Shown one piece after another: positions 44,650 through 57,603 of a stretch of 64,000 nt of DNA; position 1 is the first letter of the stretch; every line of letters begins with the position of its first letter. The position numbers were made by a program, and so were the translations under genes. The stretch comes from Perognathus longimembris pacificus (taxonomy: Eukaryota; Chordata; Mammalia; Rodentia; Heteromyidae), in assembly GCF_023159225.1 (NCBI RefSeq), contig NC_063163.1, forward strand, positions 109,213,885 to 109,277,884, in the 5' to 3' direction. The notes under the pieces were generated by a model, which was given only the letters and a program-made list of their open reading frames with translations, ran no database searches and was not told the origin of the DNA.

Positions 44650-44872
44650 GGGCTGGGAATATGGCCTAGTGGCAAGAGTGCTTGCCTCCTACACATGAAG
44701 CTCTGGGTTCAATTCCCCAGCACCACATATGTGGAAAGTGGCCAGAAGGGGCGCTGTGGCTCAGGTGGCAGAGTGCTAGCCTTGAGCGGGAAGAAGCCAG
44801 GGACAGTGCTCAGGCCCTGAGCCAAAGGCCCAGGACTGGCAAAAAAAAAATAAAAAAAAGAAAATAAAAAAA
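44650..44872 (+). repeat. IDL-Geo dimeric SINE (GGGAAG subtype), perfect target-site duplication
   Basis: Full dimer. Tail A-rich with T and G interruptions. The 15-base duplication aataaatcatttggt lies at 44635-44649 and 44873-44887. Confidence 0.95.
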
Positions 44873-44887
44873 AATAAATCATTTGGT

Positions 44888-45927
44888 AAAACTGGGAAGC
44901 AAATGGACAGTGTGGGCCTGAGCAAAGTTCAGGTTCAACTAGGATATGCAAATGTCTAGTTTCACAATTCCAACTAAATGGAAAAGCTAACAGAGTTCCA
45001 TGAATATTGTTCTGACTAGAATTATACATGAAAGAAAATAAAATCTTGATGATGTGTGAGAATGTGGAACAGCACACGTTGGCAAGATATATTCAATATT
45101 TTTATCTTCCAAAAAACTTCAGAAAAGGAAAGTTATTTAAAAGAAAAACAAAGGATGGAAGGTATTGTTATCCTTTGAAAGCCAATCTGGTATAGTAAGA
45201 GATGGCTTTGAATTTTCTGCCTTTGAACTCAAGGTGCAGGTTTTCTGGGTTTGAGTTTTAGAGTTTTACACTGATATAATATGGCTCTGAAAACGAGGAG
45301 GTTTTCAGCAAATGACCCCAGGGTTTGTTCTACTCAGCACTATTGACTAGCCAAAAACCACCAGAGTCATCATCCTTTCAAAATAATTGCCTCTGCATTA
45401 AATAGCATGTCTTCCCTTCTCATCTCTTTCCTTCCTGTGGTTTTGCTATTGTTAATACACGACAAAATTCTCTACATATTTTAGTAATGCTATGATAACT
45501 ATCATGAGGATTATAATTTCTTACTTTACAAGTTAATGCCAATATAATTATTGTGAGACATGTAACTTCATTATTTAATAATACGTAGTAGCAGTAGACA
45601 TTGGCATTCATATATCATCCCAATAATACGGTAGAAAAATAAATGAGGATTAAAGTACTGGTTTGTACAATTGTATTGAAGCCAGTTCCAATGGGATTAC
45701 TGCAAAGTACATTGACAGGTTTACATCTAAGGATGTTCAAGAATCCAATGCTTTTCCCAGATTGGACTCACATTAAAATCCTCCAGAATGTCTCCAGGAT
45801 TAATGTCATATGATTTCTTTTTAGTCTTGCTATGAGATTCTAGATTATCTGATAGACATGGACAGAGAAAATGTAGAATTAAAATTTATTATATATTGTG
45901 TTTTACTACTTTAAAAGCAATAAAGAA
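44888..45927. other. Intergenic sequence
   Basis: No gene or repeat recognised. Confidence 0.5.
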
Positions 45928-46052
45928 TCAAGCATGATGGTTTATACTTATAATACCAGCATTTAGGAGAGAGAAGCAAGAGGTTCATGAACTTGAAGAC
46001 AGTCTGAGCTACATAACAAGTTGTAGGCTATTGTGAGCTATACAGTGTGACA
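45928..46052 (+). repeat. B1-type (7SL) SINE monomer
   Basis: 'agcatgatggtttatacttataataccagcatttaggagagagaagcaagagg...agtctgagctacataac' aligns with the classic rodent B1 monomer rather than with the chimeric family's head. It has no Geo tail. Confidence 0.8.
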
Positions 46053-46160
46053 AAGAAAGAAAGGAAGAAGGAAAGAAAGACAGAAAGAGGAAGGGAGGAA
46101 GGAAGGAAGGAAGGAAGGAAGGAAGGAAGGAAGGAAGGAAGGAAGGAAGGAAGGAAGGGA
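46053..46160. repeat. (GAAA)n/(GGAA)n microsatellite grown from a B1 tail
   Basis: GAAA/GGAA interruptions, then about 15 GGAA units ending near 46158. Confidence 0.95.
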
Positions 46161-47064
46161 AATATTGAAAGACAAGAGTGATACTTAGCGTCAAAGATTA
46201 TAGGGAATAAAGATATAGTGTGTGAGGTTACAATGTTAAGAGGAACATACATTATTGGCAGGAATTTCTTGGGGTATCGATAGCTAGATTTCCCTCATTT
46301 TAGCAGAAAATTGCTGAGCTTAATGTCCAATCTAATTGACTCAACATTCAGTGTAGATTTCAGATTTTTCTCTAGAAAAGTGCTCAGTTTCTATTAGACT
46401 TAATGTGCTCTTTTTGTAATAATTCTCCAGATCAGTGCTTGGTCTTATTAGACTTAATACTCTCTTTTTATGACAGTTACATTTTTATGCCTGCATTAAA
46501 AAACTGAGATGAAATTAATAGATAAGACCTATCTGTAAGAATTTTTTAAAATCATATGTCACAAATATATTACAAAGATACTATTACTGTGTACTTCAAA
46601 AAAAGTGTGCTTTTGTATTACTGTACTAGAAATTGTCATTGTGGAAACTCACAACACTTATGAAAACATTTTTTGTAGCATTTGAGGATACAACTGAAAC
46701 TATAAATTGGAAGTCACAGGTAGACTCAGACTTTTGACTACTTCAGTAGGTCCAATGAAGCCATATAGAGTGTTAACAAATTGAAATGCATATATATTAA
46801 ATTATTCCTTTATACTGTCTTTGTATTAGCATTAAAGCAATTTCATCACATCTAAAACATTTTTTACAGGCAGATGTACTATGTATTAGTTCCACTGCAG
46901 AGTAGTAAAGCAGGCTAGGAATGTATTCATCATGTGTGTAGAATTGCTCAAAATACAGAAGCTTGCTTTCCCCCAAGAAAGGAGAAAAAGAAACAGAGAG
47001 AGAAAAAAGAGAAAGTCCATGGTACACTGGTTTCCAATTTTTTTGAGTTTAGTGAGATGGGGCA
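46161..47064. other. AT-rich intergenic sequence with a diverged tandem duplication
   Basis: A diverged tandem pair (period about 54) lies at 46381-46490, both units carrying 'ttagacttaat..ctcttttt'. Nothing else recognised. Confidence 0.5.
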
Positions 47065-47091
47065 TACACACACACACACACACACACACAC
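47065..47091. repeat. (CA)n microsatellite
   Basis: About 13 CA units. Confidence 0.95.
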
Positions 47092-47934
47092 GTATGTTAC
47101 ATGAAGTGCATCTGGTGATTACAGATAGGCAGCAAGGATCAAGGAAGTCTAAGGTTTAATGCGAACTGATCTTCAGACTCAGAAAAATGCTCAGGGTGGA
47201 GTTCTCACTGTCCATACTCTATTTAAAACTGCAATAGAGGGACCCTAAAAAAGAGTTAACGAGAGGAACCATAATTGGTGGGCTAATTGACAACCACAGG
47301 GAAAGGAGAATGGCCTAAGCTACTGTGTCCAGCTCCTCTTCTCTCAGGATGTTGTATGGTCAGGATAGTTATATAGTTAGAGGAATAGGAAGGGTTGTCC
47401 CATGGGCACCTGGAGAACTGCTCTGCACACATCAAGTCTTATGTTGATAATTTATATATAAAGGAAATCATGACCTTGGACATAGTAATTTCTAAGATGT
47501 TCCTTCTTGAAAACATAACAGACAAGCAATGAATATTGCTTATTTTTAAACAATAAAAAGTAAATATGACATGTAGGACAACTGTATCCATCAATTTCAT
47601 GTTATTATAATGAAATAGCTGAGGCAATTAACTTATAAAGTGAAACAATTATTATGCATCTATTTCTCGAAGTTCTAGATGAATCTGTCAAATGCATTCC
47701 CATTGTTTCACTTCTGATTCTATGTTGATAATATTAAAGCATCTACATGTTTGTCATCTTTCCCTCTGGACAAATAAATTTCATTTGCTATTATGAGTTT
47801 TACATTTATCTACATCAATCTGTCATGCATTTGTGAGGATGGAACACATTTTCATCTCTTACCTTTCCATATCTAAAGTGACATAAAAAGATAATAATTT
47901 TTACTTTAAATTCTTAAATAATGGTGATAGGAAG
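47092..47934. other. AT-rich intergenic sequence
   Basis: No gene or repeat recognised. Confidence 0.45.
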
Positions 47935-48085
47935 TGTTCAGGGATAAGTGGATTTGGGATTGATGAGGTGGGGAAATGATACAAAGAATGACACTGATCA
48001 TAATGCATTGTATTCATGAATTGGCATGTTGAATTGAAATTCCTTTGTACAACTATTTAAAGACAATAAAAGTGATTTAAATATA
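47935..48085 (+). repeat. L1-3'-end-like repeat (family A)
   Basis: 'gatgaggtggggaaatgatacaaagaatgacactgatcataatgcattgtattcatgaattggcatgttgaattg...cctttgtacaactatttaaag', A-rich 3' end. Same block order as at 53170-53330. Confidence 0.55.
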
Positions 48086-49605
48086 AAGTGTAATCAAAGT
48101 AAACTTACAGGAATAAAAAAGAAATTCATATCGATATGAAAACCCAAGAACAGATTGTCAATACTATAGGACGTTCTAGAAGAAAGCCTGATATACCCAA
48201 ATAACTGAAAAAGGAAACTTGCAGATTTCTAGCAATTTGATTAGTAGGACTTAAGTTATAGAATCTTTGTCTTCATTTCTCTGATTTCAGTAAGAAACAG
48301 AGTTGAGTATATTGTTGATATGCCATTTTCAGATGAGGTAGGAGACTCTCAATCATTGCCCTTCATTAACTGTATTTTCTTCAGAGATGGAAACAGAATA
48401 GGAAACTTTGGTATTATAATTACATCAGTTTGGAAGGTACTCAAAGTTGATGCTTTCTGCTAGTAAATGAATAGAAGTGGAGACACTAAGTTTCTTCCAC
48501 TTTTGGGGGAATTTTATTCAGGTACTGCTATAGTGAAAAGAGTAACTTGTGTACTAAGAAGTTCTAGAGAAATTTCTATTTTCTCTAGAGCATACTCTAA
48601 CATTTTCAGAAATATAATCTCTCTCACTTTCTCTTTTTGATGTGCTGACCGTTGTCAATTTAAGCAACAATATCAATAGAAGTAGTGTTTTGAATATACT
48701 TTGCTCTGGAAGTAAAGCAGCAGCATTCAAATAATGTAGTTTCTACCCTAAAGAGCCAACATGTAATGAAGCTGGTGGAGGATGGCAGGGTTTAGAGAAC
48801 TGGCATGTCAGACTCGCCAATGAGAAGGTAAAATGTGCAGTGGGCTTTCTTATGCCATTACTTCGCCAGTATCCATGTATCACAGGAGTTTCCTTCATTT
48901 GGAATAGAGATCAGCTTAGCTTTTAACCTTCCTTTCATTTCTGTTGCACATTTCATTCCTGTTGCACATTTGCTCATTTTTTTACAAGCCACTTTTTAAT
49001 AATTTATGGTATAATCTGAATTTTATTCTTCCCTCCAGAAAACAGATTTTCAACGTCAAGAGGCAGGTTTCCAGTGAAAATTAGCCGTAAATGTTTGACT
49101 GAGTTAGGCAGCAGTAGTGAACATACATCATGTTGCAACTTCATATCTAAAATTGTTTGGTTTTGGTTTGGGTTTGGATGTCAGCCTTGGGAATCGCCTT
49201 CAGTAAAAGCACATGCCTTAACAATTTTGTCAGGGGAATTATTTGAATTCTACACATTTTATATTTCTCCCTTATGCCATGCAATTTATGTGGCCTTGAT
49301 TAATGTGAAAGTGGGATTGTTTGTTCAGGTGCAAAGCCAACCAAGCTCAGTTTACTTGAAACATTCATTTCATCTAAAAACATCTGTATCTATTTAGAAT
49401 ATGCATAGACACCATATGTATATTTAGAATTACATACACATGTTTGTCGATGTATGTATATTCCCAATATGTGGTGAAGCACAGAGAACTTCAGTGCTTG
49501 GCTCAGGGGGAGCAGGTGGGGTCAGTGCATACACTTGTCACCATTCACATCCAGTCACCATTCACATACCACAATGGATACAGAATTCACTGTGCTCTGA
49601 ACTAT
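48086..49605. other. AT-rich intergenic sequence with short tandem duplications
   Basis: Two-copy tandem repeats: period 18 at 48934-48969 (ttcatttctgttgcacat) and period 17 at 49537-49570 (gtcaccattcacatcca). No gene recognised; the 107-codon frame at 49074-49397 (+) has no known similarity. Confidence 0.6.
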
Positions 49606-49620
49606 TATCTGCTGCCTTTT

Positions 49621-49822
49621 TTTTTTGGCCAGTTCTGGGCCTTGGACTCAGGGCCTAAGCACTGTCCCTGGCTTCTTCCCACTCAAGGCTAGCACTCTGC
49701 CACTTGAGCCACAGCGCCGCTTCTGGCCGTTTTCTGTATATGTGGTGCTGGGGAATTGAACCTAGGGCCTCGGGTATACCGAGGCAGGCACTCTTGCCAC
49801 TAGGCTATATCCCCAGCCCCCC
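49621..49822 (-). repeat. IDL-Geo dimeric SINE (GGGAAG subtype), perfect target-site duplication
   Basis: Full minus-strand dimer ('cttcccactcaaggc' is the complement of the GGGAAG variant). The 15-base duplication tatctgctgcctttt lies at 49606-49620 and 49823-49837. Confidence 0.96.
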
Positions 49823-49837
49823 TATCTGCTGCCTTTT

Positions 49838-52800
49838 AGGAATGGCTTTTAGTAATTGGAGCCAATTCAATGACTATGTATGGCATACTCATTTCAGAGA
49901 TGTTATGGTGCAAATCTCTGAAGGGTTATTTGATAACTCAAGTTCACCTCTGATTTCAGCAAATAATGCCCTCTTTCCATATGACTGACACTGAAGTCAC
50001 ACTTGTTCTGTGTTATATAGGGGACATGACAGGAGACTAGGGAACTGATTTCTATATGTGTGTCATAGAATTCCTCATATTGTTAATGTGCACTTGCGTT
50101 TATGTATAACCTCAAAGTATCAAAAATAATAAATAATATAAAAATAAAAGTATCCATATGGTACTGAAAAGATTTTATGGATTATGTTTCTACTCCACAA
50201 ACAACATATACGTGTTATTGTTTTAAAAGGTTATATATGACTCTAAACTTAGTAAATTCTTCACCTAGATAGAGCATGGCCTCGTCTGAAATTCAATTAC
50301 CTTCTCATATACACGTATACTGCATTATTTGGGTAGCAGTATAGGACTACATTGTCAATATTTCTTGTTCAAATTGAGGTGGCTAATTTACACAACAGCC
50401 AAAGCATATTCATTAATTATTAAATCACATACTGCTATTAAATTCTTTGCTATTTATTGAACTGATCTCTGCTCGTTTCATTCAACACACTGTTCTAATC
50501 TACTTCAATTATATGAATGCATCTTACAATCATGTTGGGTGCAAACAAAACAGCATGTAAATGAAAGGTTATCTCTATTTGGTAGTATGATGGTGCTTAG
50601 TTAAACTGCACAATAACACACTCGAGATCCCAGTGACAGAGGCAAATTGTTTGGAGTTGAGGGTGGAGTGGTATCACCTGGAAAGAAGCGTAGGAAATTC
50701 GAGATAATCAAGGTGTTGTGTATTGGGATGTAGTGGGGGCAACAGAGTACAAGTTTATCACCAATTATTGAAATGTTCAAATAAAATACATACATGTGCA
50801 CTTTGTGTTCATTAAAACATGTATTACATATTGATAACTTATTGCCAAACTTGTTTGTATCTAGTCTTGTTAATGCTTCCCTTTGTGGAAATTTTAGAAA
50901 ACATAGAAGATAATGAAACTATGAGAGAAGTCACATTTTATTCAGAATAAACACAAAGATGCAGCCTGACCTACAGGATCCCAAGTCTAGATGCTGCCTT
51001 TTCTCTCTGTCTTCACTACACAATTGTTGGTTTCTGCGCTGTCTCAAACTCAGTCTTCACTTCCTGGGATGAGAGGTCTTCCTGATATGTCCTAAGGGTG
51101 TCCTGCAGGTAATCTGCCTTACGGAGCTATAGGAAAGCCATATTTTTCAAGCTTCATCTTGTCCTACTTTGTTAGAAAAATAAAAAAAGATGAGATATAA
51201 TTTAAAGAGTGCAATGTAAGGAAATTTTGATTTACTGCCTTCTAAAATGCCCTATCTCAGATCATGAATTCTAAGATGACCTGTTGAATCTCCTGACCTT
51301 CAAGTCTGTGGCTATGCTTGTATCTCTTTTGCTAAGCCTTGTTTCGTTCTTGTCTTGGTGTCATATACATGGCCTCCTGGCACTGGTGATTGAATTTGGT
51401 TTACTCCTCGCTCCTTTAGTGTCTCCCACACCTTCATCCTCTCTCACCTTTAATTTGTTACACATACAAAAATAAAATGCAAACCCACCCGTCTTCTCCT
51501 GATGCCTGGGTGGATGCTTCCTGAGCTACTCTTTCCTTCTATTCTGGGAGTAGAATTTGGGTTAAAACATCACTTTCTTTTCATCCTTGGGAGAGTCCTG
51601 CTGAAATGTAAATCTAAAATTTCAGTGCTTCCTGTTGCCTTCAGTTATGTTTTTATCCTTAACTGCCATCACTGCCCTCCAACTATTAGCCAGGAAACTT
51701 TTGGCAGTAACCATTCTTAATGCCTTGGTTTACAACCCTGACTTGAATGCTCCTGCCAGCCTTCTTTACTTTTACCTTCAATTGCTTTCTTGGCCTGAAC
51801 TCTGGTTTTACCAGCTCTGTCTTTCTTCAGGGAAAGAAAGCACAGCTTTGTATAGAAGTCCCCAGCACTTCACCTCATCTGTCATTGTTCTTATCACTGA
51901 ATTTACAATAACATGGCAGCAGGCTGCTCACCCTGCTTTCTGGATACTTCACAGTTAATTAACATCAGGCTTGTTTTTTAATGAAATGCATTATTTGTAA
52001 ATCCTGTTCTCCAATCACCTCAGATACTAATGAATAGTTAGGCGGAAGCAATCATCTTCATAATGGAGCAAAAACAAAAGGAAACAACTATGTGTGAGGT
52101 TTTTGTAACTACTGCTTCAAGATCAGATCAAATTGTACTTCCAGAGACTGACCTTCAAGATCAGGTTTCATGCTTTCTTCTTTCATAGGTCTTTATGGAC
52201 AGAGTAACTTTTAAACAATGAGAGACAACAGTTTTCCAGGGGTTGTGTAAGAAAGCAGAAGAAACCCATAGTGCATCTATTTGTTTATATTTGAGTTAAG
52301 AGGTACAGATGGTATCACAGAATTAACTTCAGAGTTTTCATTCTAATTGAGAAGATAGGCTTTTTACTCTCTGATAAAAGAAAAAAAGAAACACCCACAA
52401 AGTGTTTTAAGTCTCCTTCTGTAAGAAATTTTTTGTTTGGTTCAGATACTATACTATTTATAGATTTATTGTGTAAAAACATCTAGAAGCACAAATTGCT
52501 ATAAAGATGCCACCTATTATTGTCTTCATTAGAGCATATTCAATCTTTGGGTCTGAACTGGATGGTAATAGATTTATTTAAACTTTGCAATATCAACATA
52601 GGTTGATAATTAATACAGATAATTACAAGCAATGAAAGATTATTCCAATCAGTAATTCAATCTACTCACTTTCAATTAGCTAGAATTTTCAACTCAGCAG
52701 GCCAAAGCCAGAATTTATTTCTATAAAACTTATAGGTGAATACTAATGCATGTGATTTTTATTTAAATAGTTTTAAAATAGAAAAGGCAGAAATAATCAA

Positions 52801-53169
52801 CTCTGAATATTTATATTCGGAGTTGAGGAAATGATTCAAATATAGCATATATTCATATAATCTGATAATAGTATCCTTTAGACTCAGAGTAAAAAGTAAA
52901 AATATATCCTTAATAAATTATGTAAAAAACTGTGGAACCAAAAGTATGATCCCATTTATATTAATGAGAAGTAGATAGATACCTAGACATGCAGACTCTC
53001 ACACACCTCTAACAGGATAAAATTGAGACCAATTATGGAAAAGCAAGGAGATATTTCTTTTATTGTTATAAATTACCTGGCTGCTCATAATTTTACAGTG
53101 TATAAGTACAGTATACACTTTGTAATAAAATATATCAGTAGTATGTTTATATATGTGAAAATAGAACGG
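49838..53169. other. AT-rich intergenic desert with a hairpin
   Basis: 3.3 kb without a supported gene. Positions 51280-51960 are pyrimidine-rich with several open frames lacking recognisable similarity. A 14-bp inverted repeat with one G-T pair is at 52797-52826. Confidence 0.5.
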
Positions 53170-53330
53170 AAACTGCTGAAATTATTTTCAGGGTGAGAGT
53201 GGCAAGAGAGAGAGTAATAGGGAGGACGAGTTTAATCAGGATACATTGTATGCACGTATGGAAATACCACAATGAACAACTATGCCTTGTACAACTAATG
53301 TATGTCCACCACAGTGGACAAATCATGCTG
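53170..53330 (+). repeat. L1-3'-end-like repeat (family A)
   Basis: 'gagagagagtaatagggaggacgagtttaatcaggatacattgtatgcacgtatggaaataccacaatgaac' followed by 'ccttgtacaactaatgtatgtcc'. The pattern resembles rodent L1 3' UTR ends. Confidence 0.55.
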
Positions 53331-54125
53331 TGAGACCATTTTCAAAGCAATTCCTGGTTCATGAGGAATTAGTCACTGAGACAATTTTTTTATTCACTTT
53401 AATCATTTTTTGGTATAAGAATTAAGAATACTACTGGCAATAAATAACCAACTAAAAATAAAATGTTCATCTCAAACATCTATACTATGTGGTAATTAAT
53501 CATAACAAAACATATTAGTGATGGCTAGAAGATAAAGTTCAAACTCTGAAGCCGGGTACATTAGGCTTCACAGACTGGCCTCAGTGTTGTTTTTCCTCTG
53601 CTCTGCAAATCTCCAACGGAAGCCTATCTTCTAGGCATCCAAAGAACATATAAGCGCAGTAGCAAAATACATGATACTATGCCGTGTTGCCCTTGCTCTT
53701 ATTGTATAGCCCTGGGGATAATGACTCAATGTCTACTTAAGATGGAAGAGTTTGCCAAGCCTGACCCAAATTCTGAATTCGATACCCACAATCCATAGCC
53801 CTCAGGTACCTGTCATACCTCCACTGCAGCAGTTGTTTGCATATTGCTGTTATTTATGCAATTTTTACTGCAACTATACTTTTGGGAGAAAGAATTATAT
53901 CTTTTAATTCCACATCCTGCTGTTAAGTGGAATAAGACATTAGAGGATTAAATTTAAAAATGTATAAATAGCCTTGATGTTTTTTCATTTAATTCCTTTA
54001 CCAGTTTAAAGTTCATGATATTACCTTGATATTCCAAGTAGGTTATTTATATAAGTTTTGTTTTTCACTTTTGAAAGATCTTCTTAATAAAAATCTAACT
54101 GAACAATACTGGAGATACTACAGAC
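53331..54125. other. Intergenic sequence
   Basis: No gene or repeat recognised. Confidence 0.45.
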
Positions 54126-54361
54126 TTTTTTTTTCCAGCCCTGAAACTTGAACTCTGGGCCTGTGTGCTGTCCCTAAGCTTCTTTTGCGCAGGGATACCG
54201 CTCTACCACATGAGCCACAGCACCACTTCTGACTTTTTCTGAGTGGTTTATTGGCGATAAGAGTCATAGACTTTCCTGCCTGGGCTGGTTCTGAAGCACA
54301 ATCTTCAGATCTCAGATTCCTGAGTAGCTAGGATTACAGGTGTGAACCATAGGCACCCAGT
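54126..54361 (-). repeat. Chimeric SINE: 7SL/B1-like head plus Geo-like tail
   Basis: T-run, Geo half ('ctctaccacatgagccacagcaccac'), linker 'tgagtggtttattggcgataagag', 7SL-like head complement ending 'aggcacccagtga'. Full length. Confidence 0.9.
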
Positions 54362-54392
54362 GAATAAAAGATTTCTGTATGTCACATATCCA

Positions 54393-54570
54393 TTCTCTCT
54401 CTCTCTCTCTCCATGTGTATGTATATGTGTGTGTCCATTTCATATCCATTATATATGAATATAATATATACATATAATGACTATGTACTGAATGTATATA
54501 TGGGATATGTATGAGTTATGTATATGGGACATATGTACAGGTATGTATATGAGATATATATGTTTATATA
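54393..54570. repeat. (CT)n followed by an ATATGT-rich tract
   Basis: About 9 CT units (54393-54411), then about 150 bases dominated by TATATG/TGTATA repeats. Confidence 0.85.
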
Positions 54571-55685
54571 CATGAGCCACTGAAAGAGAATTATACAGGA
54601 AATTGGCAAGAGTTCTTAACTAAATATAGGCTAATTATCATACCTCCTATTTACAAATTAGGAGGTTTTTTCATCATCACAGCAATAATTTCAACTTTGT
54701 TTTGTGTTTCGGGAAATATAACCAGTGAAACACAGTTAATTTAACTTGAGCAGAGAGCAAAATTGACATTTTTAGTGATGCAATTAGGTTTTAAAAATTA
54801 AATAATGATATGAAGTTGAGATATAGCAAAAAGCAACTGATTATAAAATAAAGAAAATACAGCACATATAATATGTTATTGTCTTTTGTTCATATTATTT
54901 GCTTATTTGAAATCTAAGATAGTTCACCTAAATGACATCACTCCATAATTTGCTTTCATTTTCTTTTATTTTTACTTTTTATTTTAACTTATCTAGGTAA
55001 AAATTTCTGCCTGAATAAACAATGGCAAAATATCCTGTTAGATTTATTTAAAAATCTAGGTACAAATACTCATTTGTTTTAATTATATTATTTGCATACT
55101 AATTTGGGATAGCCCCCAGTAGAACTAATTAGTTACTCTTTGGAATCAACTAGTTATTCACTGAGAGTTGTAATTCTCTGAAAAAGATAGAAGTAAATAA
55201 TCCAGTTGGTAAATAACATATTTCATTTACTAAAATCTTTATCTGTTACATAATTCCATAGATTCTATGTTTTATGTGTTTTAGCATTTAAACAAGTTTT
55301 GCTATGCTTTTGTGGCCTGTTTATGCCTAATATGATTTTTTCAAAGACCTGCAACATTAATCCATTCATTTGATGTGGATCACTAAAGCACAAAATTTAC
55401 CAGTTACATTTAAACATATAAATGAAAGATTCTTACATCTTAGCCTAGTGAAGGGTTATCCATAACGTGCTATAATCAGGTAATTATGGACTTCAGTGTC
55501 ACTTCCTGTATGAGCGTCAAGTGACTTCACATCTCTGAAGTTCAGTTTCATAGTCCAGCCAAACAAAAAAGCTTTACAAAGAAAAATACCGATCGTGATG
55601 GTATTAAGAGCATAGGCAGCATCTCTCTTCAGAATCAGCTTGGGGACTGTCTTATTTATGCTCAAGTTAGACTAATCAGGGTATC
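54571..55685. other. Very AT-rich intergenic sequence
   Basis: No gene or repeat recognised. Confidence 0.5.
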
Positions 55686-56155
55686 CATGCTCTGGTACGA
55701 AGTTGGTGTGAATCTAATATTTCTGTTGCTGTGTGTGTCAGGAATAACTCATCCCTCTCAGCTCCACAGACACCCCTCACTGTCCTGCTTCATCAGCAGA
55801 GGGTGCTGTAAGGACACCGGAGGAGAGGCAGGGCTCTTTATGGTTCCAGTTAAGCTCAATATCAGCAGGCCCCTTAAAGGGAAACAGTGGCATCTTCCAG
55901 GACACTACTTTTTAAAACACCACAGGGTGAATTTCCAGCACAGTCTGCCAGGCAGCACCTTCCCAAATGGCCACACCATGTAATGGACCATACCTGCCCT
56001 CTTCCCACCAGGGCCTGGACGTCAGCTGAAGGAGAGCACTTCCAGATGGATCACTCTCTTGGGTGCTCTCATTCACCTCTACTGACTGCTCTCTGCGTAG
56101 TTGCAGTTCTCACGTACTTTGGAGTATTAAGTCCTGTTTATCCTCTAGAATAGGT
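55686..56155. promoter_or_regulatory. GC-richer patch with a CTCF-like motif
   Basis: This stretch is markedly GC-richer than the sequence on both sides. At 55793-55807 it contains TCAGCAGAGGGTGCT, close to the CTCF core consensus (ccaSYAGRKGGCRCT). Two overlapping open frames (55687-55983 and 55887-56153, +) have no recognisable family. A distal regulatory or insulator element is possible; this is inference. Confidence 0.35.
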
Positions 56156-57461
56156 AGTCTCTTTTTATTGGTAATATTTTGTATTAATTCTTCTCTACTA
56201 ATGCCTTGGTTGATACCCTGAACAGTTGATTAGGTCACAAAATTATCAATAAGTTTTTTAAAACTAATCTTAAATTCTTATAGTCAATGGAATATGTTCC
56301 TGCTGTTCTTTCTAGAATTATGATTGTTGGGGTTGTCCTGTGCAGGCTAATCTCTGGTTTAGATATAGTGCTGAGGAGTAAGAAGAAGTTGAAAAACAGG
56401 AAAGAAAATGATAGGAATGTAATTTTACAAAGCAGAATATATGATTATGCTTGAAAAGCAACCAATTTATTGACATCAATAGCTCCCTCAAACAGTGGTA
56501 GTTGCAATTATACCTGCAAGATGTTAATCTGCTGATAGAAAGCATGCTTCATTTCATTAAGATAGAAGTCACAGGAACATTTATTTGAGGGGTATTTGAA
56601 GGACATCAAGAGAGCTGCTTTGTGACACACTGAATTTGAAATATTCATTATTGTTTCCTACAGAGGATCAGCCATGTATGCCCTGAACCCTGGAAGGGAT
56701 GAAGATACATAAAGATGTGTTGGTATCTTTCATGTCCAGAGATTCACTGGAATCATCACAGACTATGAAATCACCAAGAGAAAACCACAGAAAAGAGAAG
56801 TGGTGTTAAACTTGGAAAATATATATGCTTAGGGACTTAGAAAAGGACGTGGAGTTAGATGGCAGTGAGATTATCATTCTTGGAATAGGAGGAAAGGATG
56901 GTGTGCTGCTAATGGAGCTGAGGGAAGGAAAGGTTTTATGTTGAGATTTGAGACCAGCTGTTCCACTTGGTGACATCTGAAAACATAGTTTTAGCTCATG
57001 TGGAGGTAGGAACCAGATTGCAAGGGATTAGGTTTTTCATGGACAATGAAGACTCAAAAGCTTGGAGAAGAGCTGATCTTACAAGAATCTGGAGCACAAA
57101 AAGTAAGAGAAAGCTTGAAGAAAACTTGTCTAGTTTCTAACATCAAGGGAAGATGCATCTAAGATAGAAGCAATCTGGGCATATTCAGGAAAAGAGAGAT
57201 TCATGATAGTAAATATTTTGGTGTGAAAAAGCACCAATGCAAGAGTTTAGGTAAGAGCTGGAATATGAGTCCAGAATAGAAGCAAGTTCTTTCCCCAAGC
57301 ATTTTTCTGAATCAAAAGGAAGGATATATCTATCTTTGCAAATTTATTTTAAATGTTTAAAATATTTGTTTGGAGAACATTTTCTGTGTTTCTATGATAT
57401 TCTTCCAATATTGATCAAGAGTAAGTAAGAACACCCATGTTTGAACATGCACATCAGGGTG
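56156..57461. other. Intergenic sequence
   Basis: No gene or repeat recognised; moderately purine-rich from 56860 onward. Confidence 0.45.
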
Positions 57462-57603
57462 CAAAGAAAAGGGAGAGGAAGAGGAAGGGATAGGGAGAGG
57501 GGAAAGAAACACAGAGAAAGAGAGAGAGACTAAGTGAACAAGAGAAAGAGGGAGAGAGGAAGGGAGGAGGAAAGGAAGGAGAGAAAGAATGACAGAGACA
57601 GAG
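57462..57603. repeat. Purine (GA/GGAA)-rich tract
   Basis: About 140 bases of almost pure A/G on the plus strand, with irregular GAGA, GGAA and AAAG units. Confidence 0.85.

Noticed and set aside
46009..46252. Proline/serine-rich repetitive frames
   Set aside because: They are translations of the GGAA microsatellite.
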